DNA from: an uncultured Pelagibacteraceae bacterium | GTDB taxonomy: Bacteria; Pseudomonadota; Alphaproteobacteria; Pelagibacterales; Pelagibacteraceae | Direction of reading: 5' to 3' | Assembly (NCBI GenBank): GCA_902584365.1 | Contig: CACHZG010000003.1 | Location: forward strand, 1 to 64,000 | DNA: 64,000 nt | Shown: positions 37,738-47,104 of the stretch, in pieces | How the letters are laid out: each line of letters begins with the position of its first letter | How positions within the stretch are numbered: position 1 is the stretch's first letter | Notes under the pieces: model-generated | Database searches by the model: none | What the model was told of the DNA's origin: nothing | Seen by the model: the letters and a program-made list of their open reading frames with translations, nothing else | Translations under genes and position numbers: made by a program

Positions 37738-38400
37738 ATGAAAAATATTAAAGCAATAATTTTTGATGCTTACGGTACTCTTTTTGATGTCAATTCAGCT
37801 GCTGAAAAATGTAAAGATAAAATAGGTAATAAGTGGGAAGGTTTTGCTAATTACTGGAGAACGACACAACTAGAATATACTTGGCTTAGAAGTTTAATGA
37901 ATAGACATAAAGATTTTTGGCAAGTGACAGAAGAGAGTTTAGATAAATCAATGAAGGCTTTCGATATAAATACTTCGATGAGGAGTGAATTGTTAGACCT
38001 TTACAAAGTACTTTCACCTTTTAAAGAAGTTCCTAAAGTTTTAAAAACTCTAAAAGAAAAAAATTATAAACTTGGTATTCTTTCAAACGGTACACCTGCC
38101 CTTCTCAATGAATTAATTAATAGCAATAACTTAAAAAATATTTTTGATGACATATTTTCAATTGAAGAAGTCGGAATTTATAAACCTAGCTCAAAGGTTT
38201 ATGACATGCCAATTAAAAAATATAATGTACAAAAAGAAGAAGTGGCATTTTTAAGTGCAAATACCTGGGATGTATCTGGTGGTGGAAACTACGGTTACAA
38301 TTCTATTTGGGTAAATAGAAATAATAATATTTTTGATAATCTTGATTATAAACCTAGAAATGAAATAAATAATTTGAAACAATTATTAGATATAGTATAA
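37738..38400 (+). CDS. Haloacid dehalogenase, type II (HAD superfamily)
   Basis: A 220-residue protein matching L-2-haloacid dehalogenases: nucleophile Asp in IIFDAYGTLFDV, the Arg in YWRTTQLEYTWLRSLM, SNGTPALLNELI, Lys in EVGIYKPSSKVYDM, and the last motif FLSANTWDVSGGGNYGYNSIWVNR. The substrate-binding residues resemble true dehalogenases more than phosphatases, but the natural substrate is unknown. First of a forward run with CDGSH, pirin, quinone reductase and DUF1289 genes. Confidence 0.87.
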   Translation: MKNIKAIIFDAYGTLFDVNSAAEKCKDKIGNKWEGFANYWRTTQLEYTWLRSLMNRHKDFWQVTEESLDKSMKAFDINTSMRSELLDLYKVLSPFKEVPKVLKTLKEKNYKLGILSNGTPALLNELINSNNLKNIFDDIFSIEEVGIYKPSSKVYDMPIKKYNVQKEEVAFLSANTWDVSGGGNYGYNSIWVNRNNNIFDNLDYKPRNEINNLKQLLDIV

Positions 38401-38422
38401 GCTGAAAATATGGAGAATTTAA

Positions 38423-38662
38423 ATGACTAAAGGACAAAGAGCTGGAGAGACACCGATCGGAGTTGACGTAGTAGAGGGTAAATCTTATTACTGGTGCACT
38501 TGTGGAAAAAGTTTAAAACAACCTTTTTGTGATGGATCGCACAAGGGTACAACTTTTAAGCCTTTTGTATTTAAAGCAGACCAGTCAAAAAAAGTTTTTT
38601 TCTGCACATGTAAACAGACAAATGATAAGCCAATGTGCGATGGTTCGCATAATATAATGTAA
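38423..38662 (+). CDS. CDGSH iron-sulfur domain protein with two domains
   Basis: 79 residues containing two CDGSH motifs: CTCGKSLKQPFCDGSH and CTCKQTNDKPMCDGSH. Each gives the 3Cys-1His ligand set of a [2Fe-2S] cluster as in mitoNEET-type proteins, so the protein should bind two clusters. Such proteins act in electron transfer or iron-sulfur handling; the partner is unknown. An AT-rich leader with GGAG lies upstream. It sits between the dehalogenase and pirin genes. Confidence 0.92.
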   Translation: MTKGQRAGETPIGVDVVEGKSYYWCTCGKSLKQPFCDGSHKGTTFKPFVFKADQSKKVFFCTCKQTNDKPMCDGSHNIM

Positions 38663-38664
38663 AG

Positions 38665-39507
38665 ATGAAAAATATTGAAATTAAAAAAATTGTAAAAGCT
38701 TTAAACGCATCAGATGGAGCTGGCGTAAAACTAAAGAGAAGTATTGGAACCCCTGAGGCAGATTATATTGATCCTTTCTTAATGCTCGATGAATTCGGAT
38801 CTGAAAATAAAGATGATTACGTTGCAGGTTTTCCTCCTCATCCTCATAGAGGAATAGAAACTGTAACTTATATGTTGAATGGAGAGTTTGAACATCAAGA
38901 TAGCACTGGAGCTAAAGGTATAATGACATCAGGAGATGTGCAATGGATGAAAACTGGTAGAGGGATAATACATTCTGAAATGCCTGTAATGAAAGAAGGA
39001 AAATTATTAGGTTTTCAACTTTGGATTAACATGCCGGCAAAAATGAAAAAGAATAAACCTAAATATCTTTATATAAAAGGAAATGAACTTGGAGAGCACA
39101 AGGATAATGAAAAAATTGTAAAAGTAATTGCAGGAAAATATGAAAAAGCTGAGGGACCCGAAAAAAATCACAATGTAGATCCGATATATTTTCATATTAT
39201 TTTAAATGAGGGAAAGGAGTTTCATTGTGACGTTCCTGCAGGACACAATTCTTTTATATACTTGCTTAAAGGTGAATTAAAAATTGGAAAAAAAAACCAT
39301 AATAAAACAACTGATTCAAACTTAATTTTACTTGAGCGGGGAAATAATCTTAAAGTAAAAGCTGAAAAAAAATCTGAATTTTTATTTATAGCTGGAAAGC
39401 CAATTGGTGAACCAATCGCTAGAGGTGGTCCGTTTGTGATGAATACGAAATCTGAAATTCTAGAAGCAATTCAAGATTATAATAACGGAACATTTGCTAA
39501 ATATTAA
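38665..39507 (+). CDS. Pirin family protein
   Basis: A 280-residue bicupin. The metal site is visible as PPHPHRGIETVTYMLNGEFEHQDSTGAKGIM, with the family block VQWMKTGRGIIHSEMP; the C-terminal pirin domain follows (PAGHNSFIYLLKGEL, FLFIAGKPIGEPIARGGPFVMNT). Bacterial pirins include quercetinases and regulators of redox metabolism; the role here is unknown. It starts 2 bp after the CDGSH gene. Confidence 0.93.
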   Translation: MKNIEIKKIVKALNASDGAGVKLKRSIGTPEADYIDPFLMLDEFGSENKDDYVAGFPPHPHRGIETVTYMLNGEFEHQDSTGAKGIMTSGDVQWMKTGRGIIHSEMPVMKEGKLLGFQLWINMPAKMKKNKPKYLYIKGNELGEHKDNEKIVKVIAGKYEKAEGPEKNHNVDPIYFHIILNEGKEFHCDVPAGHNSFIYLLKGELKIGKKNHNKTTDSNLILLERGNNLKVKAEKKSEFLFIAGKPIGEPIARGGPFVMNTKSEILEAIQDYNNGTFAKY

Positions 39508-39529
39508 AAGGTAAAGTACGTTTCGCTAA

Positions 39530-40504
39530 ATGCCAAAATCAATTATTATAAAAAAAAATGGTGGACCTGAGGTTTTAGAACTTCATGATGTTAAAATTGG
39601 ATCTCCCGGTCCCAATGAAATTAAAGTTACAAATCATGCGATAGGATTAAATTATATTGATACTTACCATAGATCTGGATTATATCCGCTCAAGCTACCA
39701 ATTGGTATTGGCTTAGAAGCTGCTGGAAAAATTGATGAGGTAGGTTCTAATGTCACGGAATTTAATAAAGGAGACAACATAGCTTATGCTTCTCCTCCGC
39801 TTGGGGCGTACTCGCAACAAAGAATCATTCCTGCAAATGTTGCAGTAAAAGTTCCTAATGGTATTTCTCATGAAATAGCAGCAACATTAATGACTAAAGG
39901 ATTAACAACAAATTATTTGTTAACAAAAACATATAAATTGAGGGCAGGAGAAACTGTTTTATTTCATGCAGCTGCTGGTGGTGTTGGTCAAATTTTTGCA
40001 CAGTGGGCAAATAGTATTGGCGCAAAAGTAATTGGGACAGTCGGATCAGATGAAAAAATTAAAGTTGCCAGAGAAAATGGTTATGCTCATGTAATAAATT
40101 ACTCAAAGGTTGACTTTGCAAAAGAAGTTTTGAATTTAACAAATAATAAGGGTGTGCCAGCTGTTTTTGATGGCGTTGGGAAAAAAACATTTCAAGGATC
40201 AATTTCCTGTTTAAAAGTAAGAGGTATGTTAATAAGTTTTGGCAATGCTTCTGGACCTCTCGATCCTGTAAACGTGCCTAAAGATATTCAGCCACGAGGT
40301 CTTTATTTAACGCGACCATCAATTGGTCAATATTTTACTAATAGAAAAGAATTGCAAGCTGGTGCTGATCAAATTTTTGAAAAAGTAAAATTTGGTAAGA
40401 TTAAAATTAGAATTTTTAAAAGATATAAACTTTCTGATGCTAAGTATGCTCATGCAGATCTTGAGGCTAGAAAATTAACTGGTCCATCTATTCTTATTCC
40501 TTAA
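39530..40504 (+). CDS. Zinc-free quinone oxidoreductase (MDR family)
   Basis: NADPH-dependent medium-chain reductase of 324 residues. The N-terminal GroES-like domain has GLNYIDTYHRSGLYPLKLP and the Rossmann domain has LFHAAAGGVGQIFAQWANSIGAKVIGT. Zinc ligands of alcohol dehydrogenases are absent, as expected for Qor-type enzymes. The stop overlaps the DUF1289 start by one base. Confidence 0.92.
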   Translation: MPKSIIIKKNGGPEVLELHDVKIGSPGPNEIKVTNHAIGLNYIDTYHRSGLYPLKLPIGIGLEAAGKIDEVGSNVTEFNKGDNIAYASPPLGAYSQQRIIPANVAVKVPNGISHEIAATLMTKGLTTNYLLTKTYKLRAGETVLFHAAAGGVGQIFAQWANSIGAKVIGTVGSDEKIKVARENGYAHVINYSKVDFAKEVLNLTNNKGVPAVFDGVGKKTFQGSISCLKVRGMLISFGNASGPLDPVNVPKDIQPRGLYLTRPSIGQYFTNRKELQAGADQIFEKVKFGKIKIRIFKRYKLSDAKYAHADLEARKLTGPSILIP

Positions 40505-40770
40505 TGAGTAGTAAAATTATATCCCCTTGTATAAGTATATGTAAAACTGAGCCAATAACAGGTTATTGTTATGGTTGTGCTAGGACTAATGAAGAGAAAA
40601 AGATTTGGAAAGATGAAAAAACTAGTGACGCCTGGAAAAAAGAAAACCTTAATTTGATTAAAGCTAGAATGAAGGGCTGGCAACTAGACACTTTCAATGA
40701 GTCTTACAAAAATAAAGAGAAAGAAGGAATATCATTATACAAAAAAAATAACTTGCAAAAAAAAATTTAA
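40504..40770 (+). CDS. DUF1289 domain protein
   Basis: An 88-residue protein with the DUF1289 Cys motif SPCISICKTEPITGYCYGCARTNEE, probably a metal-binding site; the following region is lysine-rich. The family is common in proteobacteria and of unknown function. Last gene of the HAD-CDGSH-pirin-qor run. Its end overlaps the convergent DUF2721 gene by 4 bp. Confidence 0.85.
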   Translation: MSSKIISPCISICKTEPITGYCYGCARTNEEKKIWKDEKTSDAWKKENLNLIKARMKGWQLDTFNESYKNKEKEGISLYKKNNLQKKI

Positions 40771-41177
40771 AGATCTTTTTTCATAGAGTCCATGTCGCTT
40801 AAGTGATATTTTAAAGCCTCATTTGACATTCTAACTTCTTGTAAAAACAAAAAAATAGAAATTATCATACATACACAACATAAGGCAAAACTTAATCTGG
40901 CGTAAAAAGTTAAATCCAAATATAATAGTAGCACTGTCAGCATATTAAAAAGAAATCCAAAAGAAGAAAATCCCATTACATATTTTAAGTAATTAGTTCT
41001 TTTATTTAAAACATGTAATTGATTTTCTAACTCAGGTGGAACTTTTTTTTCAAAAGTGTATTTATCATGTAATTGTCTAATTAAAGCGCTTAGGGTATGA
41101 AAACGGTTACTATACATTGTCATCATAAGAGGAATTGCCGGGAACATTAAAGCTGCGACTGTATAATCTATATCCAT
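40767..41177 (-). CDS. DUF2721 membrane protein
   Basis: 136 residues with an N-terminal hydrophobic segment (YTVAALMFPAIPLMMTMYSNRFHTLSALIRQLHD, the DUF2721 signature region) and two later membrane helices (YVMGFSSFGFLFNMLTVLLLYL and LSFALCCVCMIISIFLFL). Function unknown. It diverges from ubiA across 51 bp. Confidence 0.8.
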   Translation of the reverse strand: MDIDYTVAALMFPAIPLMMTMYSNRFHTLSALIRQLHDKYTFEKKVPPELENQLHVLNKRTNYLKYVMGFSSFGFLFNMLTVLLLYLDLTFYARLSFALCCVCMIISIFLFLQEVRMSNEALKYHLSDMDSMKKDL

Positions 41178-41228
41178 CGAATCAAATTGATTATGAAGTT
41201 AGTGTTTGATATTTACAAGTAATAATTG

Positions 41229-42080
41229 ATGCATCATTTAAATATTTTCATAAATTTGACTAGATTAAATAAACCTATTGGTTTTATGCTTTTATTTTGG
41301 CCTTGTTCTTGGGGATTAGCTTATGCATTTAAATACAATCAAAACTTGGAGTTATTTATTTATTATCTTGTTCTTTTTTTTCTAGGATCAGTTTTAATGA
41401 GAAGCGCGGGTTGTATAGTTAATGATATTGTTGACAAAAATTTTGATAGACAAGTTGAAAGAACGAAAAATAGACCTATTGCCTCTGGTGTAATTTCGTT
41501 AAAGAGATCATTTTTTTATGTTCTGACTCTATGTTCGCTAGCTTTTGTGATACTTATCCAATTTAATTTTTTTACAATTATACTTGGAATGAGTTCAATG
41601 ATATTAGCTTTCATATACCCATTCATGAAAAGAATAACTTATTGGCCACAATTATTTTTAGGATTAACTTTTAATTGGGGTATCATCATGGCTTGGGCTG
41701 CGATGGACATGAACTTTAATCTAGAGATTATATTGCTTTATTTCGCAGCCATATTTTGGACATTGGGTTATGACACTATTTATGGGGTTCAGGATATGTC
41801 AGATGATGAAATAATAGGATTAAAGTCAACGGCTATTAAATTTAAAAATAATATTAAATTATTTGTTGGTACCAGTTACGCCATTACAATATTTTTCTTA
41901 TTTTTAATTTTATATAACAAAATAGGTGTTAATATTATATCTATTTTATTTATTTTATTTATTTCTTTAAAAATTTTTCAAATTTTTTATTTCGATAAGA
42001 AAACCCCCCAAAAATGTTTAAATGCTTTCAAACTAAATAACTTATCAGGTTTAGTCTTATTTTTGGTATTTGTGATATAA
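41229..42080 (+). CDS. ubiA: 4-hydroxybenzoate polyprenyltransferase
   Basis: Membrane enzyme of ubiquinone synthesis. 283 residues from the ATG at 41229 (a TTG lies just before). The two Asp-rich motifs are NDIVDKNFDRQVERTKNRPIASG and YDTIYGVQDMSDDEIIGLKST, separated by membrane helices. Ubiquinone feeds the bc1 complex encoded in this window. msbA starts 3 bp after its stop. Confidence 0.95.
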   Translation: MHHLNIFINLTRLNKPIGFMLLFWPCSWGLAYAFKYNQNLELFIYYLVLFFLGSVLMRSAGCIVNDIVDKNFDRQVERTKNRPIASGVISLKRSFFYVLTLCSLAFVILIQFNFFTIILGMSSMILAFIYPFMKRITYWPQLFLGLTFNWGIIMAWAAMDMNFNLEIILLYFAAIFWTLGYDTIYGVQDMSDDEIIGLKSTAIKFKNNIKLFVGTSYAITIFFLFLILYNKIGVNIISILFILFISLKIFQIFYFDKKTPQKCLNAFKLNNLSGLVLFLVFVI

Positions 42081-42083
42081 GTT

Positions 42084-43826
42084 ATGGAAAAAGGTGAATT
42101 AATAAAAATATTAAGAAGATTATACGAAGAAAATATAAAAAAATATTTGAAGGTTATTTTTCTTGCATTATTTTTATCAGTGATAGTTGCTATAAGTACT
42201 TCAAGTACCGCATGGTTGTTAGATCCTGCAGTAAAGAAAATTTTTTTAGACAAAGATAATAATTTAGCAATATTAATTCCCTTAGCAATCGTATTAGCTT
42301 TTACTGCAAAAGGATTGTCTCTTTATTTTGCTCGAACTTTAATTTTTACAGTTGGAAACAAGATTTCAGGAGAATTACAGAAAAAAATAGCTGGACATAT
42401 TTTAGTTTCAGATGTGCAAACTTTAGATAATAGACACTCTGGTAAATACGTGGGAAATATTATGTACGATTGTACTCAAGTTCAATCTTTTGTAAGTGCT
42501 GGAGTACTTAATTTAATGAAAGACAGTTTAACTTTGTTAGGACTCACATGTTTAATGTTCTATCAAAATTGGAAGTTAGCTATATTTGCATTATTAATAA
42601 TGCCTGTAGCAGCTGCTTTAGTAAAATCATTAGGAAAAAGAATGGGTAAAGCAACTGGCGAAGCAGGTTCAGTTGCGGGAATAGTAGCTACTTTTTTAAA
42701 TGAAATTATCAAAGGCTCAAGAATGATTAAAATTTATCAAAGAGAAAAAGATGAATTAAAAAATGCCAATGAAAAAATTGACTCTTTAGTTGATAAGAAT
42801 ATCAAAATTGCAAAAATTCTAGTTAGAACTACTCCGATCATGGAAGCTCTTACTGGTGTTATGATTGCAGGATTTATTTATTATTCAGGTATTTTAATTT
42901 CATCAGGTGAATTGGAAATAAATCAATTTTTTTCATTTTTAGCAGCTATGATGTTAGCTTATCAACCAGTTAGATCTTTGGCTACTATAAATATGGCAGC
43001 TCATCAGGGAGCTGCAGCAGCAAAGAGAATTTACTCTGTAATTGATAAACCCATTCAAATTAAAAATGAAAACAATTTTCCAGATTTAAAAATTAAAAAT
43101 TGTAATATAATTTTTAAAAATGTTTCTTTTAACTACCAAAAGACTGAAGAAAAAGCTGTAAAGAATATTAACCTAAATATTAAAGGAGGAGAAATGACAG
43201 CTTTTGTAGGACATAGCGGTGCAGGTAAAAGTACAATTATAAATTTATTACCTAGATTCTATGATCCCCAAAATGGTGAGATCTTGATAGATAATCAAAA
43301 TATCGTTAATGTAAATTTAAATTCACTTAGAAAAAACATTTCATTAGTCAGCCAAGACGTCATTTTATTCGATGACACCATTATAGCTAATATTGCTTAT
43401 GCAAAATTAGACGCAACAAAAGAGGAAATAGAAAACGCGTGTAAATTTGCTGCTGCTAATGAATTTATTGAAAAATTGCCTAATGGCTATGAGACAATTA
43501 TTGGTGAAAATGGTATAAGATTGTCTGGGGGGCAAAAGCAAAGATTGTCGATTGCAAGAGCTATTTTAAAACAATCCCCTATTATTTTGTTAGATGAGGC
43601 CACATCGTCCTTGGACTCGGAGTCTGAAAGAATAGTTCAAAATGCAATAAATAATTTAACAAAAAATCGAACAACTTTAGTGATCGCGCATAGATTATCT
43701 ACCATACATGATGCAAATAAAATATTTGTTATAAAAGATGGAACTATTATTGACTCAGGTTCTCATGAACATTTAATTGGGGGATGTAATGAGTATAAAA
43801 CTTTATATAAAAATCAATTAAAATAA
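42084..43826 (+). CDS. msbA: MsbA-like lipid A/lipid flippase ABC transporter
   Basis: A 580-residue half-transporter: six membrane helices, then an ATPase domain with Walker A GHSGAGKST, signature LSGGQKQRLS and Walker B IILLDEATSSLD, followed by the AHRLST H-loop. The following genes waaA, lpxK and an acyltransferase act on lipid A, which supports lipid A core export. A general lipid or drug exporter is the alternative. Confidence 0.9.
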   Translation: MEKGELIKILRRLYEENIKKYLKVIFLALFLSVIVAISTSSTAWLLDPAVKKIFLDKDNNLAILIPLAIVLAFTAKGLSLYFARTLIFTVGNKISGELQKKIAGHILVSDVQTLDNRHSGKYVGNIMYDCTQVQSFVSAGVLNLMKDSLTLLGLTCLMFYQNWKLAIFALLIMPVAAALVKSLGKRMGKATGEAGSVAGIVATFLNEIIKGSRMIKIYQREKDELKNANEKIDSLVDKNIKIAKILVRTTPIMEALTGVMIAGFIYYSGILISSGELEINQFFSFLAAMMLAYQPVRSLATINMAAHQGAAAAKRIYSVIDKPIQIKNENNFPDLKIKNCNIIFKNVSFNYQKTEEKAVKNINLNIKGGEMTAFVGHSGAGKSTIINLLPRFYDPQNGEILIDNQNIVNVNLNSLRKNISLVSQDVILFDDTIIANIAYAKLDATKEEIENACKFAAANEFIEKLPNGYETIIGENGIRLSGGQKQRLSIARAILKQSPIILLDEATSSLDSESERIVQNAINNLTKNRTTLVIAHRLSTIHDANKIFVIKDGTIIDSGSHEHLIGGCNEYKTLYKNQLK

Positions 43827-43830
43827 ATTG

Positions 43831-45093
43831 ATGTTTCTAGTATATAAGATTTCAACTTACTTGGTATTTCCTATATTTTTTTTAATATTATGCCTAAGGA
43901 TAATTTTAAAAAAAGAAACTTTTGAAAGTTTATATCAAAAAACTTTTCCACAAAAAAATTTCAATTTTAAAAGCGACAGCTGTATTTGGTTTCATGCGGC
44001 AAGTATTGGAGAAGTTTTAAGTATATTTCCTATTATTAATGACATTAAGAAAAGGAGAGAGAATACATTTATACTTATAACAACAAATACTTTGAGCTCT
44101 GCAAAAATAGTTAGAGAAAAAATGAAAAATTATGAAGATATTGATCACAAATTTTTTCCATTAGATAATCCAATAATTATTAGAAGATTCTTGAATATTT
44201 GGAAGCCTAAATTAGCAATATTTGTAGACTCAGAAATATGGCCAAATTTTCTCTCTATTTTAAAAGAGAAGAATACTAAACTAGTTTTATTGAATGCAAG
44301 AATAACAAATAAGACTTTGAACAGATGGAGACACGTAAAGTTTTCAGCCAAAAAAATTTTTAATTATTTTGATCTCTGCCTACCTTGCAGTAATGAGTCT
44401 GAAAAAAATTTAAAACAAATTGGCGTAAATAAAATCAAGTATATTGGAAACATTAAATTTTCCCAAGACTATGATTTTAAAAAATTCGATAGGATCAACA
44501 AAACAATTATGAGTCAATCAAAATTTTGGTGTGCAGCAAGCATTCATGACGGTGAAGATGAATTTGTTTTGAATGCTCATTTAAAATTGAAAGAAAAATT
44601 TAAAAATTTAATAACTTTTATAATTCCACGACATATTATAAATACGCAAAAAATATACCAAAAATCAATTAGTAAGGGTTTAAGCTCTCAGATCTTGAGT
44701 CAGGATGATGTTGTTTTTGAGAATAAAGAAATAATAATTGTAAATTCATTTGGTTTATTGCCTGAATTTTTTAATTATTGTAAAAATGTTTTTATTGGGA
44801 AATCATTGATAAATAAATTTAAAAAAGATGGAGGTCAAAATCCCATTGAGGCAGCTAAGAATGGATGTAAAATTTTCTATGGTCCAAACATATCTAATTT
44901 TACTGAAATATATAACTATCTAGATAGTCTTCAAATATCGAAGGGAGTCAAGAATGAGGCTGATCTTGTAAAATATTTGACAAAAAATTTAGAATCTTCC
45001 GAACCAAAAAACTTTAAGAATATAGAAATATTAAATCAAAATGGTAATGATATTTTGAACAAAACCTTAAATGAACTATATAGATTTATATAA
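43831..45093 (+). CDS. waaA: 3-deoxy-D-manno-octulosonic acid transferase
   Basis: Adds Kdo to the lipid A precursor. 420 residues from the ATG at 43831, 4 bp after msbA. An N-terminal membrane anchor precedes the Kdo-transferase opening CIWFHAASIGEVLSIFPII; the FVDSEIWPNFL and GGQNPIEAAKNGCKIFYGPNISNFTEIY blocks are conserved. The stop overlaps the lpxK start. Confidence 0.93.
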   Translation: MFLVYKISTYLVFPIFFLILCLRIILKKETFESLYQKTFPQKNFNFKSDSCIWFHAASIGEVLSIFPIINDIKKRRENTFILITTNTLSSAKIVREKMKNYEDIDHKFFPLDNPIIIRRFLNIWKPKLAIFVDSEIWPNFLSILKEKNTKLVLLNARITNKTLNRWRHVKFSAKKIFNYFDLCLPCSNESEKNLKQIGVNKIKYIGNIKFSQDYDFKKFDRINKTIMSQSKFWCAASIHDGEDEFVLNAHLKLKEKFKNLITFIIPRHIINTQKIYQKSISKGLSSQILSQDDVVFENKEIIIVNSFGLLPEFFNYCKNVFIGKSLINKFKKDGGQNPIEAAKNGCKIFYGPNISNFTEIYNYLDSLQISKGVKNEADLVKYLTKNLESSEPKNFKNIEILNQNGNDILNKTLNELYRFI

Positions 45094-46022
45094 TGAATTT
45101 TAATAAACCAAAATTTTGGAATAATCAATTTAGTCTGTTAAGTTTCGTTCTTTACCCCTTTTCACTAATCTATACACTTTTGTTTAACTTGAAGAGAATT
45201 TTATCAAAAAAGATAAGTTTCTCAAAACCAGTAATTTGTATAGGAAATATATACTTAGGAGGATCTGGGAAGACACCCCTGGCTATTACAATTTCAAAGA
45301 TGCTATTACAAAATAGTTTTAATCCCGCAATAATAAGAAAAAAATATGACTCTCAATTTGATGAGGTTGACATGATCAAAGAACACTTCAGTAAAATATT
45401 TGAACACAAAAAAAGGAAGCTTGCCATAGAAACAGCAATTACCAAAGGTCATGACTTTCTTGTTATGGATGATGGCATGCAAGACTTTAGTATAAAGACA
45501 AACTTAAATATTGTGTGTTTTAATACTGAACAACTAGAGGGAAACGGTTTTGTATTACCGGCTGGCCCTCTCAGAGAAAAATTAAATGGTCTTAAGCGTT
45601 GTAAAATAGCAGTTCTTAATGGAGAAAAAAATGAAAAATTCGAAAGAAAATTAAAAAGGGAGTCAAATTCAATAAAAATATTTTATTCAAAATACAGACT
45701 GGAAAATTTTGATCATTTAAGAAATAAAAAAATTCTTTGCTTTGCGGGAATTGGAAGTCCTTCAAATTTTTTTAAAATTTTAGAGAAGAACGGCATTAAA
45801 GTTAATAAAAAGATATCTTTTCCAGATCACTATAACTATAAAAAAAAGGATTTGGATTTTATAAATGAATTGGCAAAAAAGCATGATTTAGAGGTGATTA
45901 CAACTGAAAAAGATTTTTTTAGATTAAAAAAAATAGGCTATGAAAATATTAAATTTGTTAGAGTAAATCTTGTTATAGAAAAAGAAAAAGAATTATTGAA
46001 TTACATAATTAATAGCAAATGA
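45093..46022 (+). CDS. lpxK: Tetraacyldisaccharide 4'-kinase
   Basis: Phosphorylates the lipid A precursor at the membrane. 309 residues; the P-loop is GNIYLGGSGKTPLAI, and the VMDDGMQDFSIK segment (usually DDGxQ) and VLPAGPLRE are typical, as is TTEKDFFRLK near the end. An N-terminal hydrophobic segment fits its membrane site. It is shorter in the first linker than E. coli LpxK. It overlaps the next gene by 4 bp. Confidence 0.94.
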   Translation: MNFNKPKFWNNQFSLLSFVLYPFSLIYTLLFNLKRILSKKISFSKPVICIGNIYLGGSGKTPLAITISKMLLQNSFNPAIIRKKYDSQFDEVDMIKEHFSKIFEHKKRKLAIETAITKGHDFLVMDDGMQDFSIKTNLNIVCFNTEQLEGNGFVLPAGPLREKLNGLKRCKIAVLNGEKNEKFERKLKRESNSIKIFYSKYRLENFDHLRNKKILCFAGIGSPSNFFKILEKNGIKVNKKISFPDHYNYKKKDLDFINELAKKHDLEVITTEKDFFRLKKIGYENIKFVRVNLVIEKEKELLNYIINSK

Positions 46023-46876
46023 TTAAGATATTAAAATATTTTCTACAATCGATTTTAATTTATTTAATATTTTCTTTAATTAAAATTTTTGGTTTAAAAA
46101 TAAGCAGAATAGTTTTTGCCCATGTTTTTCAAAAAATTGGACCAATGATAAAATCAAAAAAAATTATAGAAAAAAATTTAGAAATATTCAAAAATGACAG
46201 AAAATTTATCAAAGATGATATTATTAAATTGATGTGGTCTAATTATGGAAAAACTTTTATTGAATATATGTTTTTAAAAAAATTTTCAAAAACAAGTGAC
46301 CATATTAAAATTAAAGGCAAAGAAATTCTTAATGATATCATTAGTCAAAAAAAACAAGTAATTTTTGTTTCAGGTCATTTTGCTAACTTTGAGTTAATGT
46401 CAATGGAATTAACAAAAAGAAATGTCAAATTAGCCACTATCTATAGACCATTAAATAATATTTTTTTAAATCCCTTAATGGAGTATCTTAGAAAAAAATA
46501 TATTTGTAGAAACCAGGTTCAGAAAGGAATAAAGGGATTAAAGGAAACAATAAATTATATTAAAAATGGTTTCAATATTGCCCTTATGATTGATCAGAGA
46601 TTGAGTGAGGGTATAAAGTCAAAATTTTTTGGTAAAGATGCTCTTACAACTACATTACCTGCCCAGCTAATCAATAGATTCAACTTAGAAATAGTTCCAA
46701 TTTATATTTGTAGATTAAATAATAATAACTTTGAAATGGAAATAATGAAGCCAATTTCTTTTAAAGAGTCTTTAAATACCAAGGAGCAGATTACCAATAG
46801 ACTTAACGTATTAATAGAAGATTTAATATTGCGTGATCCATCTCAATGGATTTGGACTCATAACAGATGGAAATGA
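46019..46876 (+). CDS. Lipid A lauroyl acyltransferase (LpxL/HtrB family)
   Basis: A 285-residue late acyltransferase with one N-terminal membrane helix. The catalytic HX4E motif is GHFANFELM, followed by IYRPLNN and LMIDQRLSEGIKSKFFGKDALTTTLPAQL. The exact acyl chain cannot be predicted. The run ubiA-msbA-waaA-lpxK-acyltransferase ends here; the convergent DUF2093 gene stops at the very next base. Confidence 0.88.
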   Translation: MIKILKYFLQSILIYLIFSLIKIFGLKISRIVFAHVFQKIGPMIKSKKIIEKNLEIFKNDRKFIKDDIIKLMWSNYGKTFIEYMFLKKFSKTSDHIKIKGKEILNDIISQKKQVIFVSGHFANFELMSMELTKRNVKLATIYRPLNNIFLNPLMEYLRKKYICRNQVQKGIKGLKETINYIKNGFNIALMIDQRLSEGIKSKFFGKDALTTTLPAQLINRFNLEIVPIYICRLNNNNFEMEIMKPISFKESLNTKEQITNRLNVLIEDLILRDPSQWIWTHNRWK

Positions 46877-47077
46877 TCATTCTGATTTCTTAATTTGATC
46901 AAAACGAATTTTAACTTCTTTTGGAGAATAGTAAGCCTCTTGTAATTCAATGTTCCAATAATTAAGATTATTTAGAGGAATTTTCTTATTACTTACAGCG
47001 CATATGACATGGTCTCCAGGTTCCAATACATCAAATGAATTAGCTTTAAATTTTAGTTTTGCTTTAGTTTTAAACAT
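46877..47077 (-). CDS. DUF2093 domain protein
   Basis: 66 residues from the ATG at 47077, chosen because a longer frame would run into purD. The core LEPGDHVICAVSNKKIPLNNLNYWNIELQEAYYSP matches DUF2093, a small alphaproteobacterial family of unknown function. It diverges from purD across 27 bp and ends directly against the acyltransferase gene. Confidence 0.85.
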   Translation of the reverse strand: MFKTKAKLKFKANSFDVLEPGDHVICAVSNKKIPLNNLNYWNIELQEAYYSPKEVKIRFDQIKKSE

Positions 47078-47104
47078 ATAATAATTGTATATTATAAATT
47101 CTTT

